From contig CAJQUW010009053.1 in the NCBI GenBank assembly GCA_907163375.1, forward strand, positions 74,501 to 138,500: a stretch of DNA of 64,000 nucleotides, given 5' to 3'. Shown piece after piece: positions 53,086-64,000 of this stretch. Source of the DNA: Prostheceraeus crozeri (lineage: Eukaryota; Platyhelminthes; Polycladida; Euryleptidae). Position 1 is the stretch's first letter. Every line of letters begins with the position of its first letter. The notes below the pieces were generated by a model. That model was not told the DNA's origin, made no database searches, and was given only the letters and a program-made list of their open reading frames with translations. A program made the translations under genes and the position numbers.

Positions 53086-54789
53086 ATGACAGAAAGACGT
53101 TTTTTGAGACCACGACGTGCAGCTGCAGAATCTGCATTAGCACTTCTGTATGCCGACAATTCCGACGACGAAGCTCCAAATGTAGATGAGGAAGACATCG
53201 ATTTCATAACATCAGATTTTGATAATGGCTTAGGCGAAACGATCATATATTCATCAATGGAAATTCCTGAAGACATCTTGCCCTCCAATCGACTTGCCAG
53301 GGAAGTTGATAGAAGTGCAATTTGGGATCCAATGTCTCCAATTTTACCACCCTCTTTTCAAACTGATCATATTGATCATGGGAAAATTAATGACACCATT
53401 ATGCAATTTGATGATGAGTATGAGATATTCTGCGAAGTGATGAAGCTCAATAAATTCATTGATGGAATATTGATTCCTCAATCAATATTATACGACGAGC
53501 AAAACGGTGAAAATTTCATCATTGAAAATGATGAAATGAAGGCATTTTTAGGAATATGTTACCTGATGGGAATTCATAAATTGCCTGAACTTCGAGATTG
53601 CTGGTCATCGAGTGGTTACTTAGGTGTGGCTTCTATTTCAAACATAATGACAATTTCACGCTTTGAACAAATCCGAAGGAATCTTCACTTCTCAAACAAT
53701 AACGAGGTAAGCCAGAGCAGGTCAAGAAAGGTTGACTCTTTATATAGTCATTTTAATCGATGCTTCATCGATGCTATGGGACCAACCAGAACTCAGAGTA
53801 TAGACGAAAGGATGGTCAAATTCAAGGGGCACCATTCGGTCAAACAATACATAAGAAACAAGCCAATTAAATGGGGCTTTAAAGTATGGATTCGTGCCTG
53901 TGCAGAGACAGGCTATCAGAGTTCTCTGTATGTTGGAAAAGGTGCCCTATGTGATCAGTATCAAGAGATGGGGTTGGGAGAAGGTGTTGTTCTCAGTTTG
54001 TCAGAAAAAATAGCCCACATGAATTGCATTTTGGCATTTGATAATTTCTTCACATCTCCACGATTGTTATTGAAGTTGCATGAAGCTGGAATGAGAGCTG
54101 TAGCAACTGTCAGATCTAACAAAAAGGGCCTGCCAAAATTTAAAACGGAATCACAAATGAAAGAGTGATGTAATGGGAACAGTATCCGAGTGCGGTAGAT
54201 TATCTGTCGTTGAATGGGAAGACAAACGTTGTGTCCATGTAATTTCCAATTATCTATCTCCTCATGCTATGACAGTCAAAAACCGTAGAATAAAAGGTTC
54301 AGCAACAAGACAGCCAGTGAAAGTACCTTTGATAGTAAACATGTATGACCGCTACATGGGCGGTGTTGATATCGCTGATCAGAAGAGATCATACTATGAA
54401 ATTGACCACAGGAGTCTCTATAAATATTATTTGCGTCTCTTCTTTGATCAACTTGAGACAGGAATGTCAAATTCGTACATAATTTTCAAGAAAATGAAGC
54501 CCCAATCGAAAGTTACACACAAAGAATTTCATTTACATGTTATTGAAAAACTTATCGGGGGATATAGCAATAGGAAAAGGCCTGCTGGTATTCCAACGAA
54601 ACGACGCAAGACATCATTTGGTGGCACAGAAAAACCTTCACATTTGCCGAAGAGTTTGAAAACACGTGGTAGATGTTCTTTTTGTTCTCATAATAGGGAC
54701 ATCCGATCTTACTTCAAATGTGAAACATTTGCGACGTTTACTTGTGTATCAATCCTCAAAGAAACTGCTTCTTTGATTATCATTCATAA
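53086..54789 (+). pseudogene. piggyBac transposase (DDE), two frameshifts
   Basis: The likely start is ATG 53,086 (MTERRFLRPRRAAAESALAL), followed by an acidic stretch; an upstream in-frame ATG at 53,059 is possible. The catalytic core has TQSIDERMVKFKGHHSVKQY (first Asp, about 53,800), ILAFDNFFTS (second Asp, about 54,040), a frameshift in AAAGAG at about 54,160, and YMGGVDIADQKRSYYEIDHR (third Asp). The C-terminal Cys-rich domain starts CSFCSHNRDIRSYFKC. A second frameshift near 54,740 hides the expected ending CINPQRNCFFDYHS with TAA at 54,787-54,789. Different subgroup from piggyBac-1: termini and proteins differ strongly. Confidence 0.92.
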
Positions 54790-55290
54790 ACTTTGTAGCG
54801 TTTTTACATAAATATGCAATGTTTTTGCAAAACTATGTTGTGTTTTTGCATCAATAAAGAAATTTGATAATTTTCTATGTGTCAGCTTTTATTTTTATCG
54901 ATAGCAAATGGTAATAGGCTATTTCCTGTGATGTACATGTATTTTAGTATTATGGGTATTTCACTGAAATTGTTGACATGTAGAATATTGATCTAAATGA
55001 TACTGACCCATTTATATGAATGTATTGCACATAAATATGTATTTAAAATAACACTGATAATGCATCGAAAGTATACGAATACTTAGGACACAAATTCAAT
55101 TGATAAAAGTGCAGACATGATAGTGCACCCTTTAAGGCTTACTGAGGCAATCATGTCCCGGTCCAGATCTCAGAGACCATTTGACGAAATGTAACGAAAT
55201 TGGATATTTGAGCTATCAAAAGTGAATGTATGTAATTGATATAACATCAAAGCAATATCATACGTTTTACTATGTCTGTGCCCTAAAGGG

Positions 55291-55468
55291 TTAAAGCGCT
55301 TTTTTATTAGTAAAAACTTTTTTTGTAGGTCCTAAGTAGTTGTGCTTTCTACGCAAGACTATACGCTTACGTTTACGTGAATTTGAACTTCGTTGGATTT
55401 TCGGAGTATTGGTTATATTGTGATATGCCCGGGTCTTGTTACCAGCATTTTGTATGGGCCTTATTGGC
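55291..55468 (-). pseudogene. PHD-finger transposase C-terminus, proximal part
   Basis: Minus strand: NKTRAYHNITNTPKIQRSSN, then SRKRKRIVLRRKH and TNKKA, a basic linker. Joining over one TTAA to 51,727 continues as KQASVLSKKQNSGPKLSC if one A of the A6 tract is dropped. It is interrupted upstream by a TAG at 55,469-55,471. The basic linker before a PHD finger fits pogo-like transposases. Catalytic parts are missing. Confidence 0.55.
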
Positions 55469-55805
55469 TACATTGACATCTTTTTATAATCAGTGTTTTT
55501 TCGTACTTTCCCGAACTCAAAAATCAAACTACCATATAAGGTCATAAAGAGGATACGCCAGAGATAATTTTCCATGTTAAGAGCTCATCTACACCAATAT
55601 TTTGTGTCATGAAATCCTTGAACAAATGAAGAGCAAATATATTAGATCAAAGAAGAAATTTGAATGTACTTTTTTTTAGATGCAGTAGAATCTGATCCAC
55701 TGGACCAAAATCGATAAATCTTCTGACACTTATTTAAAATTAGATATATTTTCATTTCTTTTTTGTTGCGCTTAAATTCGTTAAGCAGTCTCCGAGATCT
55801 AGCAA

Positions 55806-55833
55806 GTGGGCCTTATTCACCTTACCCACCTTA
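55806..55833. repeat. Right terminal repeat of the outer element (candidate)
   Basis: Inverse of 17,731-17,758 with one mismatch; the outer edge is TA, as at the left copy. TA duplications are made by pogo/Tc1/mariner elements, in agreement with the PHD-type C-terminus found inside. Confidence 0.55.
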
Positions 55834-56217
55834 GTAGGGATATATAGGTGTGTCGACTCAAAAAAGTATCTGTATACAGTGAAAAATTGTATATCAAAAG
55901 ATTCAGTTTCTTACGGAGAATACGTTCCTGTGGTCCAAAAATTCATTTGAGCAGTTTTTAAAATGCTAAATTTTTGCCAATTTATATACTACCGAGATGA
56001 CGTCCTCTTTATGAGTAGTGCGAAACAAGTTGGATATCAAAGGAATGAATATTTGTTAACAGGCATCATAATTAAGGGGAAATTAAGTTGATGATAAGGA
56101 AATTTTATGAGGTGCATTATAATGGAAGTCTTCATGAAAAAATCGAGATCTGGGGCCTATTTCAATTCATGGTCCCTAATCTCACTACCTTAATGTTAGG
56201 TGCTTAATGTCGTGCTC
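55834..56217. other. No gene recognised
   Basis: AT-rich spacer between the outer element and hAT-2. Nothing supported. Confidence 0.5.
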
Positions 56218-56225
56218 CCTAAAGG

Positions 56226-58894
56226 CAGAGTTGGAAAAGTCGGAATTGGAATTGACGATATTTAAATCTACTGGAATTGGAATTGGAATTGACCTTGAGA
56301 AACCTCAATTCCACTTTTTCGATAGACTTGTGATAAATCTATTTGTACAAAAATTGAAGTCACAGTATTCGGCCGTTGTGTTAACTGCACGCAGAGATAA
56401 GAGAGAGAGATAGATCGACAGAGCTAGTTTTATTCTATTGTTGAATAAAGGGTGCTAATTGTGACTTTGATGGGCCTACAGCCCCCGGACAATGTTAATT
56501 CAGCAATTAAGCAGACAATGAAAAGATAATCATCTTTGTTCAATCTGTTATTTAGTTATTTATCATGTAAGATAATTAATCAAAATAAAACAGTTGTTGA
56601 ATTTAGTAATTGATTAGATAAGCACAAAAATTGGAGATTAACTTAATTGTTGTACACACGAAAAACAATCGGTTTGGAAAGAGGAAAATTAACCCTGCCA
56701 TAAAGGGCAGCCTGTCAGTTCAAATCACAATATAGACAGTGTCAACAAATTATTCTAATAATTAATGATTCAAATAAAATGGCAATGACATGAAATATTA
56801 TTCAACTTCCAATCACTACAATTGACAATATTAATTTTCAAGACTATAGTTATACAAATACGATACTCAACGATAAAAGAAAAACTTTAAACTTGCAGTT
56901 CATTTCTTGATGTTGAATTCACTTCAATTCGACCGAACTCACTTATACCAAAAAAATATCATAAATATCATGAATATCAGTGTCACTTACACCGTCAATC
57001 TTCAATCGCGCTCGCTGATGTGTTGCCGCATACGCTACTGTGTTGTTGTTTGCTGGTAGGCAGTTGTAGTTGTTACTTCTGTAGTCAAGTTACACCGCGA
57101 GATCCCGGAGTTCTTCTAACTGCTACTGAAGATGTCTTATGTGTTGTTGTTGTTTCAATTTCTCATCGTCTCTGATTTATGCAAATTTTTGACACTTGAC
57201 GATAAATCCACTTTCTTTTGAAAATTGAAAGAGTTTCCTTTAATCTCTGCTCGTTAGCTTTCGACTTGACCACATTTCGTTCTTATCACGGAATTTTTAA
57301 TCTCCTTTTTTAACATGGACCATTAATCAGTTTTCATGATATCATTTTTATCGTCGTTTTTTCTTCCATCAACAATCACGTTATTCGCACATTGAATTTC
57401 TTTCTTCTGTCAGTTTATTAATAGATTTATTCGCATCTCTCTCTCTCTCTCTCTCTCTCATAGAAGTAGATAATAGTACACTAGAATGGAAGTTTGATAT
57501 CTTGCCTATGTACAATGATGGCACATCGAAAAATCTATGGTTTGTAGATCAGATTCGATCTAAAACATTGTATCATAGTCAAACTATTTGCCAAGTTGGT
57601 TGTGGAAGTTGTTGGCAGTAAATTAATGCAGGATTTTTATGAAGATAATATTAAGTGAGATGGTGGCATTTTTTCATGTGGTATAGCCTACTATTCCCTG
57701 GGTTGGTATATTGTGTCGATTTGCAGCAGTCATTAACAACTATTTTTCAAAATTCGAATTAAAAATTGGCCCACAAAGTCATAATTGAAAGTGGGCGGTG
57801 CACTGGTTGTAAGAATATCTCAAGAATTCAATAGAAAAAAAATCTAACTATAGGATGATTTCTCCTTCATACGGTTAAGAAACCTAGCGCTTTTGTCGAA
57901 TAAACACATTGAAAGCTTCTTCACCGACAATAATTTTTCAGATAAGTGAATAGTCGCTGGAACTTTTCAATTAATCATTAAATGACACATTTGATATAGT
58001 GTGATGATATTTTGGAAGCTGATATTCGAAAGCATGTAAAGATTTTGAAAATTGTTGAAATATAGTGAGCAGGGGAGCCCTTTCAAGTAAAATGAATACT
58101 CTGAGATTTCTCGACCTCTGATTTCAAGCTGGAGCAATGTATGTCCTGTAAATCAACATTGCAAGTTGCATATGTGACTGATAATACTCTTGATAGATTA
58201 TAGGAGCGATATTTCGAAATTATGAACGTACAGAACGTTTTAAAGGATTTCTTTGTCATCCTGTCGCCGCATTATTTTGTAAATTCACTATTGCTGTTGT
58301 GTATGATCTTTGGACAAGGGGCAGCAATCCAGATCGCAATTTGGCTTGATAAATATAAATACAAATAAGAAAACATGGAAACCAGCTCGCACAATTTGCG
58401 TTTTGCCCCAACTTAGTTCCCCCGGCGTGTGCCATAATTTTCATGCAATTTCCATTCTAGGACTTTCTATGGTACTGTTAATTTCTATGCTCTCTCTCTC
58501 TCTCAGCGTTTGATTCTCTGCTGACCGTCAATTTTCTTTTATCTTTTTCACAAGATGTTGAATATCTCGTTTGCGAAACGTAAATGGCGTAGGCTGACCG
58601 GCTACATATATACATATACATGTACACAAGAAATATGAACTATGAACATGAGAACGCACATAGGAACGACGCAGGGAACGGCACACAGGAATAACGAGGA
58701 TAGGATACGGGCACATGGGTTAGATTGAAGCGAGGAAACTTTAGATACATTAACATATACGCGTCATGCAATTATCGGAATTGAATCTCATTATGGAATT
58801 GGAATTGAATTGAACTGTTTCGACTGGAATTGGAATTGAAATTTCTGCTCTGGAATTGGAATTAAAAAATTTCAGTGGAATTTTTCCAGCTCTG
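56226..58894. mobile_element. Non-autonomous hAT element (hAT-2)
   Basis: A 2,669-bp element flanked by the 8-bp duplication CCTAAAGG (56,218-56,225 and 58,895-58,902). The ends are CAGAGTTGGAAAA and TTTTTCCAGCTCTG. The termini are hAT-like (CAGAG.TGG), and GGAATTGGAATTG repeats fill both subterminal regions. I found no transposase; the longest frames are short and unrecognised. Inside are CT microsatellites at 57,436-57,459 and 58,488-58,505. Confidence 0.9.
57436..57459. repeat. CT microsatellite
   Basis: (CT)n of about 24 bp inside hAT-2. Confidence 0.9.
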
Positions 58895-58902
58895 CCTAAA
58901 GG

Positions 58903-59530
58903 TACTTAGATAAACGCATAGAAATCCAACACTCTATAACAATAAATGACTAGAACGGCCATGGACAGTGAAAACAACGTCAAAGCAACACCGCTGAAGT
59001 ATCTAATCGAATAACTAACAATTCATTGTCTCTGGCTGTCACGTGGTAGAATAGGTATCTTACCTAGCAGAATGATTCGACATCATGAAAAGAGCGAAAA
59101 ATCTTGAGGTACCTCAAGGGACTGCTTCAATCTTAGGATAGATGGCAAAACTTAAGGTGAAGAAGAGTAAGGTAGATGGTATACCTACCTTGCTACCTAG
59201 CCTATTACTATCACTTGTATAGACGGTATTTTCTCTACTTGTTGACAATCAGCATTCATGCAAGACATCATTTTATATGCAATTTAATACTTGTTGCATT
59301 TATTGCAAATATACTCACTAAGAATATGTGTGAGAGTCATTTTCTATAAAGGGAAAAGCTGCAAAAGTTTTGAGATTTCTGAAGTGTAGCCTAACCGTAA
59401 GTTCATATTAAGAGACTTGAGAAATTAAATGACAAATATGCGTTTGGTGCTAGAGAGGAGAAGTATAGCAACAGAATTATATATTACATAATCGACAATT
59501 GAAACCAGCAGACAAATCGTATTGCCATTA
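58903..59530. other. No gene recognised
   Basis: Spacer between hAT-2 and LINE-C; nothing supported. Confidence 0.5.
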
Positions 59531-59773
59531 TAATTTTAAGTAAGTAAGTAAGTAATGTGTTTATTGAAAAAAATGGAAATCAAATATACAAGAGTCAATG
59601 ACAAGATGGTTGAAATTGCAATTTTACACATGAAACATTATATTGCTGACCGTGACAGGCTGAAATGTACGTCAGTGTTTAGAAGCATGATATGAATTTC
59701 ATATTTCAGTGCATATTATTCGATCAATAAAAATAAATAATGAACTATTTCCAAAATGTTTAAACTTCACCAT

Positions 59774-62320
59774 TTACAACCATGCAGTACCACACAAAAA
59801 AGAGTTTTGGCGTCTTTGAGTTGAAAATGAAGGCAGGCGAAATCTTCCAGTGCGTAACATAATTGGTGGAACATATTCGTAAAGAGGATGTACGGGAGAT
59901 CGGCACTTCGATAGAAAATTACATCCTAAAACGTGTTTCGCATCTCGTCAAAATCAGGAATGATATTGCATCTACAGTCATAGTCGCATATTACATGATG
60001 TGCGCGTTTACGAAAATTTTCAATCTTCTGAGATAATTCAGCCGACAATTTGCAAAATAAAGGAGATGCATATATGAATAACGAAACAATGCAACTCTGA
60101 AAAACTTCAATCAATTTTTCTTTCGAAACAAATGGTTTGAGTGTGCAAAACATACAAACGACGAGTAGCAGACAATAAAATTTTATCAAAATGCTCATTC
60201 CATTTGAGACCGTTCGTTACAGTCACACCGAGAATGGTTACCTTTTTAGTTACCTCAATATTGTCATAAATGCACGGAATTATGTTACGTTTGCGATGAA
60301 AAAGCATCTGCTAGCACTTTGCGGGATTCAAGAAAAGTTTGTTCGTGATTAACCACTCAAAAATCTTAGACAAATGGTCCGGATTGGGATCGTCTATCGT
60401 ACAGGATTCGATAAGAGTGAGATCATCAGCATACTTTATAAGCTTTACATTTCGTAAACCTATCAACATTGTGCCTATGAAAACTGAAAAAAGGTACGGT
60501 CCAAAAATAGAACCTTGGGGTACACCTGAAGTGACAAGGGATGGTGGACCAACATTGTCACTAACAAGTAAACGCTGACAACGATTTGACAAAAATGAAA
60601 ACAACCTTGCAATAAATCCTCCATTGTAATTTTGCTCTATAAAAGTATTCATCAGTCTGTTGTGATGTATGCTATCAAAGGCTTTTGAAAAATCCAAACA
60701 TGTAAGCCTGACACACATATTTTCTGGGTCTTCCATGAAGGACGTAATAGAATTGTGAATATCTATTAGAGCACTGCAGGTTGAGCCAAGCGGCCGAAAG
60801 GTATGCTGATTTAGCCTGAAAGATTCTAATAGCAGGTTCTTCATATTCAAGATAACGATGCGTTCAAAAAGTTTCGAAATTATTGACAATAACGAGATTG
60901 GGCGATAATCATTGATTGTTGGTTTTCTCACCTTGGGAATTGGCTTCACATACGCATTCTTCCAATACAGCGGAAAAGTTCGAGATCTTATTGAGGACGC
61001 AAAAATGTGTGCCAGAGGTTCACATATGACGTCAGCACTTTCGCGTAGAAGAAAAGCACTTATTCCATCATAACCAGTTGCTTGATTCGATTTCAAACGT
61101 GTAAGATGGTGATGGACAACCATTGAATCAACATTTATGTCCTACTCTTCGTTCGAAAGATGTCTTAGCTCTATATCAGGCCTGTCATTAAAATATGAAT
61201 TAAATACATCAGTCAATTCAGAAACAAAAGAACTTCCTTTAGGTCCGATATCTGGATAAGTATTGTTCTTCTGTTTACCTTGAATTTCTCGTACGATGTT
61301 CCAAACATTTTTGTCCCGTTTCTGAATTCGATCACTCCAGTTTCTTTTAGCCTTCAGTATTTCGAGTTTGATCTTCTCTTTCAAGTGGTTGAAAACTGGC
61401 CAATTTCTTGTGCGATAGGCGACCCATTTATCTTCGATCATAAGCTTTAATAAGGGAGTCATCCAAGGCTTGTCTTGCATAGTCATCACTACTTCACGTC
61501 TTGGAATCATGCATAGTGCATCAAAAAATTTCATAAAAAGCATGGCATTTTTCATCAACATTTTCACCATCGTAAACTTTTCGAAAACAGGATGAATGCA
61601 AGCGTTATAGAAAGTTGTCGATATTATTCCGGCGATAATCAAAAACTGTCTTTACTACCATATTTCGTTTTAAAGGCAATGTGGATTTTAGGAATGCCAC
61701 TGAATGGTCTGACGTCGAAAGTGGTGGTCCTATCTCTGCGTCTGGTGGAAAGGATTCCTCTAATTCCTCAGAAATCCATACTTGGTCTAAAATAGCATCT
61801 CCTCGTATAGGCTTGGTTACCCGATTTATGCAAACAAAAATAGTTTGAAAGAGGTTCGTGTTCAAATCATTGAAATCACCCATTATGACAAACTTCATCT
61901 CAGGAAACGAGTGCAAGATTGAATCATAGATATTCACCAGTTTATCAGAGATTTCGCGATGAATACAAGAAGAGATCTGTGGAGGTACGTATATACACCA
62001 TACTGATAAGCTCAAGTCCGGAAAGTTAATGAAAAGAGATTCAATACCATTTATTTCAGGTTGGTTTATCTTGACAGGCTTAAATGACGCGTGAATACAC
62101 ATACAAACTCCACCACCGAGACGTTGACTGCGATCCGAACGAACAATTTCATAGTTTGCAACAGAAACGCAATCATCTGGTATTTCGGAGTTAAACCATG
62201 TTTCTGTGACCCCAACAATTCCAGGTGAAAGATTGTCGACAACGATGCGGAGTTCATCGAGTTTATAGAACAAAGACCTGGCGTTTAATAAAAGAATTGA
62301 TGGGCACTTCGGACGTGTTA
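59774..62320 (-). pseudogene. LINE-C ORF2: endonuclease and reverse transcriptase
   Basis: Endonuclease (about 62,320-61,605): ILLLNARSLFYKLDELR, TETWFNSEIPDDC, RLGGGVCMCI, CIYVPPQ, FVIMGDFNDL and TSDHSV. A frameshift near 61,630 leads to the linker (61,642-61,142). One TAG at about 61,139 follows. The reverse transcriptase (61,123-60,311) contains NDYRPISLLSIISKLFERIV, LDFSKAFDSIHHNRL, SGVPQGSIFGPYLF and LIKYADDLTLI. A TAG after NPAKC (about 60,308), then GVTVTNGLKWNEHFDKI and a frameshift near 60,130, lead to the C-terminal tail (IMLRTGRFRLPSFSTQRRQN) ending at TAA 59,774-59,776. All catalytic residues are still present; two stops and two frameshifts break it. Confidence 0.9.
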
Positions 62321-63069
62321 AAATCAGCTTTGAAAATTTCGCAAGTTTTCTCGGAGTGTCACTTTACCATTATGTATCACTACATCAAAGCCTTCTTCTC
62401 TCTGCTATCGTAATTCTCGCCATAATTCACAGTTATCAGCTTTTTGCTTCAGAGTCAGATCGTCACTAATATACACATTACGAAAGTTATCCGAATTTTT
62501 CAATTTCTTGGCATTTTTCAGCAATTTTAACGGGTTTTGATGCGAACTTTCAGAGGGTGACGTTTTCCTGGAACCATTTTCCCGAGTCTAAAAGTCTCTG
62601 TGACTTTGAAGTCATTCAAACCGACCACGGTTCCGATTTTCTGAGCTAGGTTGTCATCGTGATCCTTGCGATCTTTTAGACTACCATCCGAATTCTCCGA
62701 TAATCCGTAAATTATCACATTGTCTTTGCGGCGCTCTCTGTCTTCAATTTCTGAAAAAAGTAATTCAATATTGGCGTTTTGGACATCGTCAAGGCCTGAT
62801 ATTATTTTCCTTAGTCCACTTATTTCGACTGCCTGTTCTTCTAAGGATTCACGTGTTTCCAGCAAGGTGGCTTCAATTTGAGTCATACGTGTGTCAAGTT
62901 GCAAAAGATGGCCGCGTATTAATTCAAATTCAACGCGGACTGCCTCAATTGACTTGAGTACCTCAGTTTTCGACTCTTCTACAATTTCTCGAATATCGCG
63001 CAATGTACAATGTAAGTGGTTTTGGCGAGCTCTGTTGACTGAGTTTGATCGAAGTTGACGATTATTCAT
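62300..63069 (-). pseudogene. LINE-C ORF1: coiled-coil RNA-binding protein
   Basis: Starts MNNRQLRSNSVNRARQNHLH. Residues about 20-110 are a heptad-rich coiled coil (IREIVEESKTEVLKSIEAVR, LRKIISGLDDVQNANI). RRKDNVIIYGLSENSDGS follows, the RRM-like start seen in CR1/Jockey ORF1 proteins, then VTETFRLGKMVPGKRHPLKV. A frameshift at about 62,530 breaks the first frame. Beyond it KLLKNAKKLKNSDNFRNVYI and DDLTLKQKADNCELWRELR continue to an in-frame TAG and then to a natural stop near 62,300, just before ORF2. It would bind the LINE RNA in the particle. Confidence 0.8.
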
Positions 63070-63115
63070 GGCAGATATCAGAAATTAACACGACGAAAAA
63101 AATTAAGCGTATGCT

Positions 63116-64000
63116 GAAATCGAACTCGGTTCCTTGCAGCTTTAGTTACAAACTTTGACTGTTGCGCTGTACCAACACGACGATGGAACACAAATTCGAA
63201 GTGTTTTCTTATTTCAATTAAAGCACAAATTGCTCGAGTGACAACGACAATGACCTTGAAATGACTAGTTTCCACCACGCCAACCGTTGAATGGAATTTT
63301 ACTCACTGAAGTTCGCAAAGACTCCGATGAATGTTATAATGGGAAATAACTCCAATACGACTTACGACTGAATATTGGAAGAAATGAAAGATACAGAAGA
63401 ACACTGGATCAAACGACACGGAGATCGGTATCAAAAATTCCAAAGATGGCCGCTGTGAAAGGTCAGATCGGCACAAATGATGCACTGTAGCACAGATATG
63501 CAGGAGCGACGTCAAGCTGCTGTCACGGTCGAGAATTTTCTTGATAATGATAAAAATAACGTACAGCGCTTAATTGGGCGAAATGAAATGGCACACGCAA
63601 TGAAATCGACGAGCACATGTCAGATAGTATTTAGTAATTTTGCTGCTTTTTCAACATAGTAATTTTTTAGCAGTTAACACTTCCATCTTCAGTTTATGCT
63701 TCAGACGATTTTGTATTATCTCTTCTTCTAATTTTTTACATGGGAGCTTTGCAACAGTCGCTGAAGTACATATATCGGACGTTATTAAATCAACATGTCG
63801 TATTTCCATCTGTGAATAATTAATTGATTGATCGAGGTTCTCCGTTGACTGTAGGGCTACGTCACTACACTGTAAATCGCTCAATACTAATCACATACGA
63901 AGGATGCATACCAAAATATTTTTTTGGTATATTTCTGTATTCTCTTCGTATATATTTGTATGCTTTTCGTATGTTATTTCAAATGTGGTATGCTTTACAT
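63116..64000. other. No gene recognised
   Basis: Possible LINE-C 5' UTR at the start. Near 63,890-64,000 short words of the form CATACGAA and GTATGCTTTTCGTATG recur in both orientations, suggesting the edge of another repeat cut by the window end. Confidence 0.4.

Larger units (their letters stand above)
51728..55294 (+). mobile_element. piggyBac transposon (piggyBac-2), TTAA ends
   Basis: A 3,567-bp element with TTAA at 51,728-51,731 and 55,291-55,294 and terminal repeats CTCTTTAGGGC (left) and GCCCTAAAGGG (right, inverse, one difference). Subterminal GGCTTACTG..CATG repeats occur at 51,748-51,760 and near 55,138. It carries a piggyBac transposase on the plus strand and a 223-bp MITE in its 5' part. 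It lies within coding sequence of the outer element: the flanks join across one TTAA. Confidence 0.92.
59537..63115 (-). mobile_element. LINE-C, CR1-group LINE, nearly full length
   Basis: Minus-strand LINE with ORF1, endonuclease, linker, reverse transcriptase and a 3' end in a TTAC repeat (59,537-59,556, read as TAAGTAAGTAAG on the plus strand). All usual parts are present and in order, but the frames carry stops and frameshifts. The 5' border is uncertain; ORF1 starts at 63,069. The target duplication was not found. Related to LINE-B at 5.1-7.2 kb. Confidence 0.85.

Overview
The window is animal nuclear DNA, AT-rich and intron-containing. Its mix of repeats (CACTA, piggyBac, hAT and pogo DNA transposons, CR1-group LINEs, a Penelope-like element, a tRNA-derived SINE, TA microsatellites) suggests a marine invertebrate; I cannot place it further from sequence alone. 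Only one ordinary host gene is visible: an intact, intronless coding region for the spliceosome-associated U-box cyclophilin PPIL2 (9,485-11,065, +). Nearly everything else is transposable-element sequence, much of it nested.

Layout. 1-3.0 kb: little, then a broken pogo/Tigger transposase and the right terminus of that element. 4.0-8.45 kb: a CR1-group LINE on the minus strand (LINE-A), split by a second LINE on the plus strand (LINE-B), which is itself split by a 273-bp fold-back insertion. 9.5-11.1 kb: PPIL2. 11.96-14.61 kb: a hAT transposon with a perfect 8-bp target duplication. 14.91-17.51 kb: a piggyBac transposon with TTAA ends. 17.73-55.83 kb: a 38-kb nest. Its outer shell seems to be a TA-flanked element carrying a pogo-like PHD-finger C-terminus. 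Inside it lie two adjoining CACTA (EnSpm) transposons, 17,777-44,687 and about 44,680-50,992, that share the palindromic terminus CACTAGTG. A second piggyBac sits at 51,728-55,294. The first CACTA copy is inflated to 26.9 kb by a 4.9-kb segment between TA tracts and by a 16-kb nested element (24,834-40,879). The nested element has its own multi-exon Transposase_21-like gene and is bounded by a 169-bp direct duplication of host CACTA sequence. Within it are a 7.6-kb segment with inverted ends, a Penelope-like GIY-YIG inverted duplication, a SINE and a fold-back MITE. 56.23-58.89 kb: a non-autonomous hAT element with a perfect 8-bp target duplication. 59.5-63.1 kb: an almost full-length but disabled CR1-group LINE (LINE-C) on the minus strand.

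How the parts relate. The insertions give an order of events: LINE-A before LINE-B before fold-back; pogo-like shell before CACTA and piggyBac-2; CACTA copy 1 before the 16-kb element before its internal insertions. The two CACTA copies share the same frame disruptions in their transposase regions, so both descend from an already defective ancestor, moved in trans or copied by duplication. No complete, undamaged transposase or reverse transcriptase was found.
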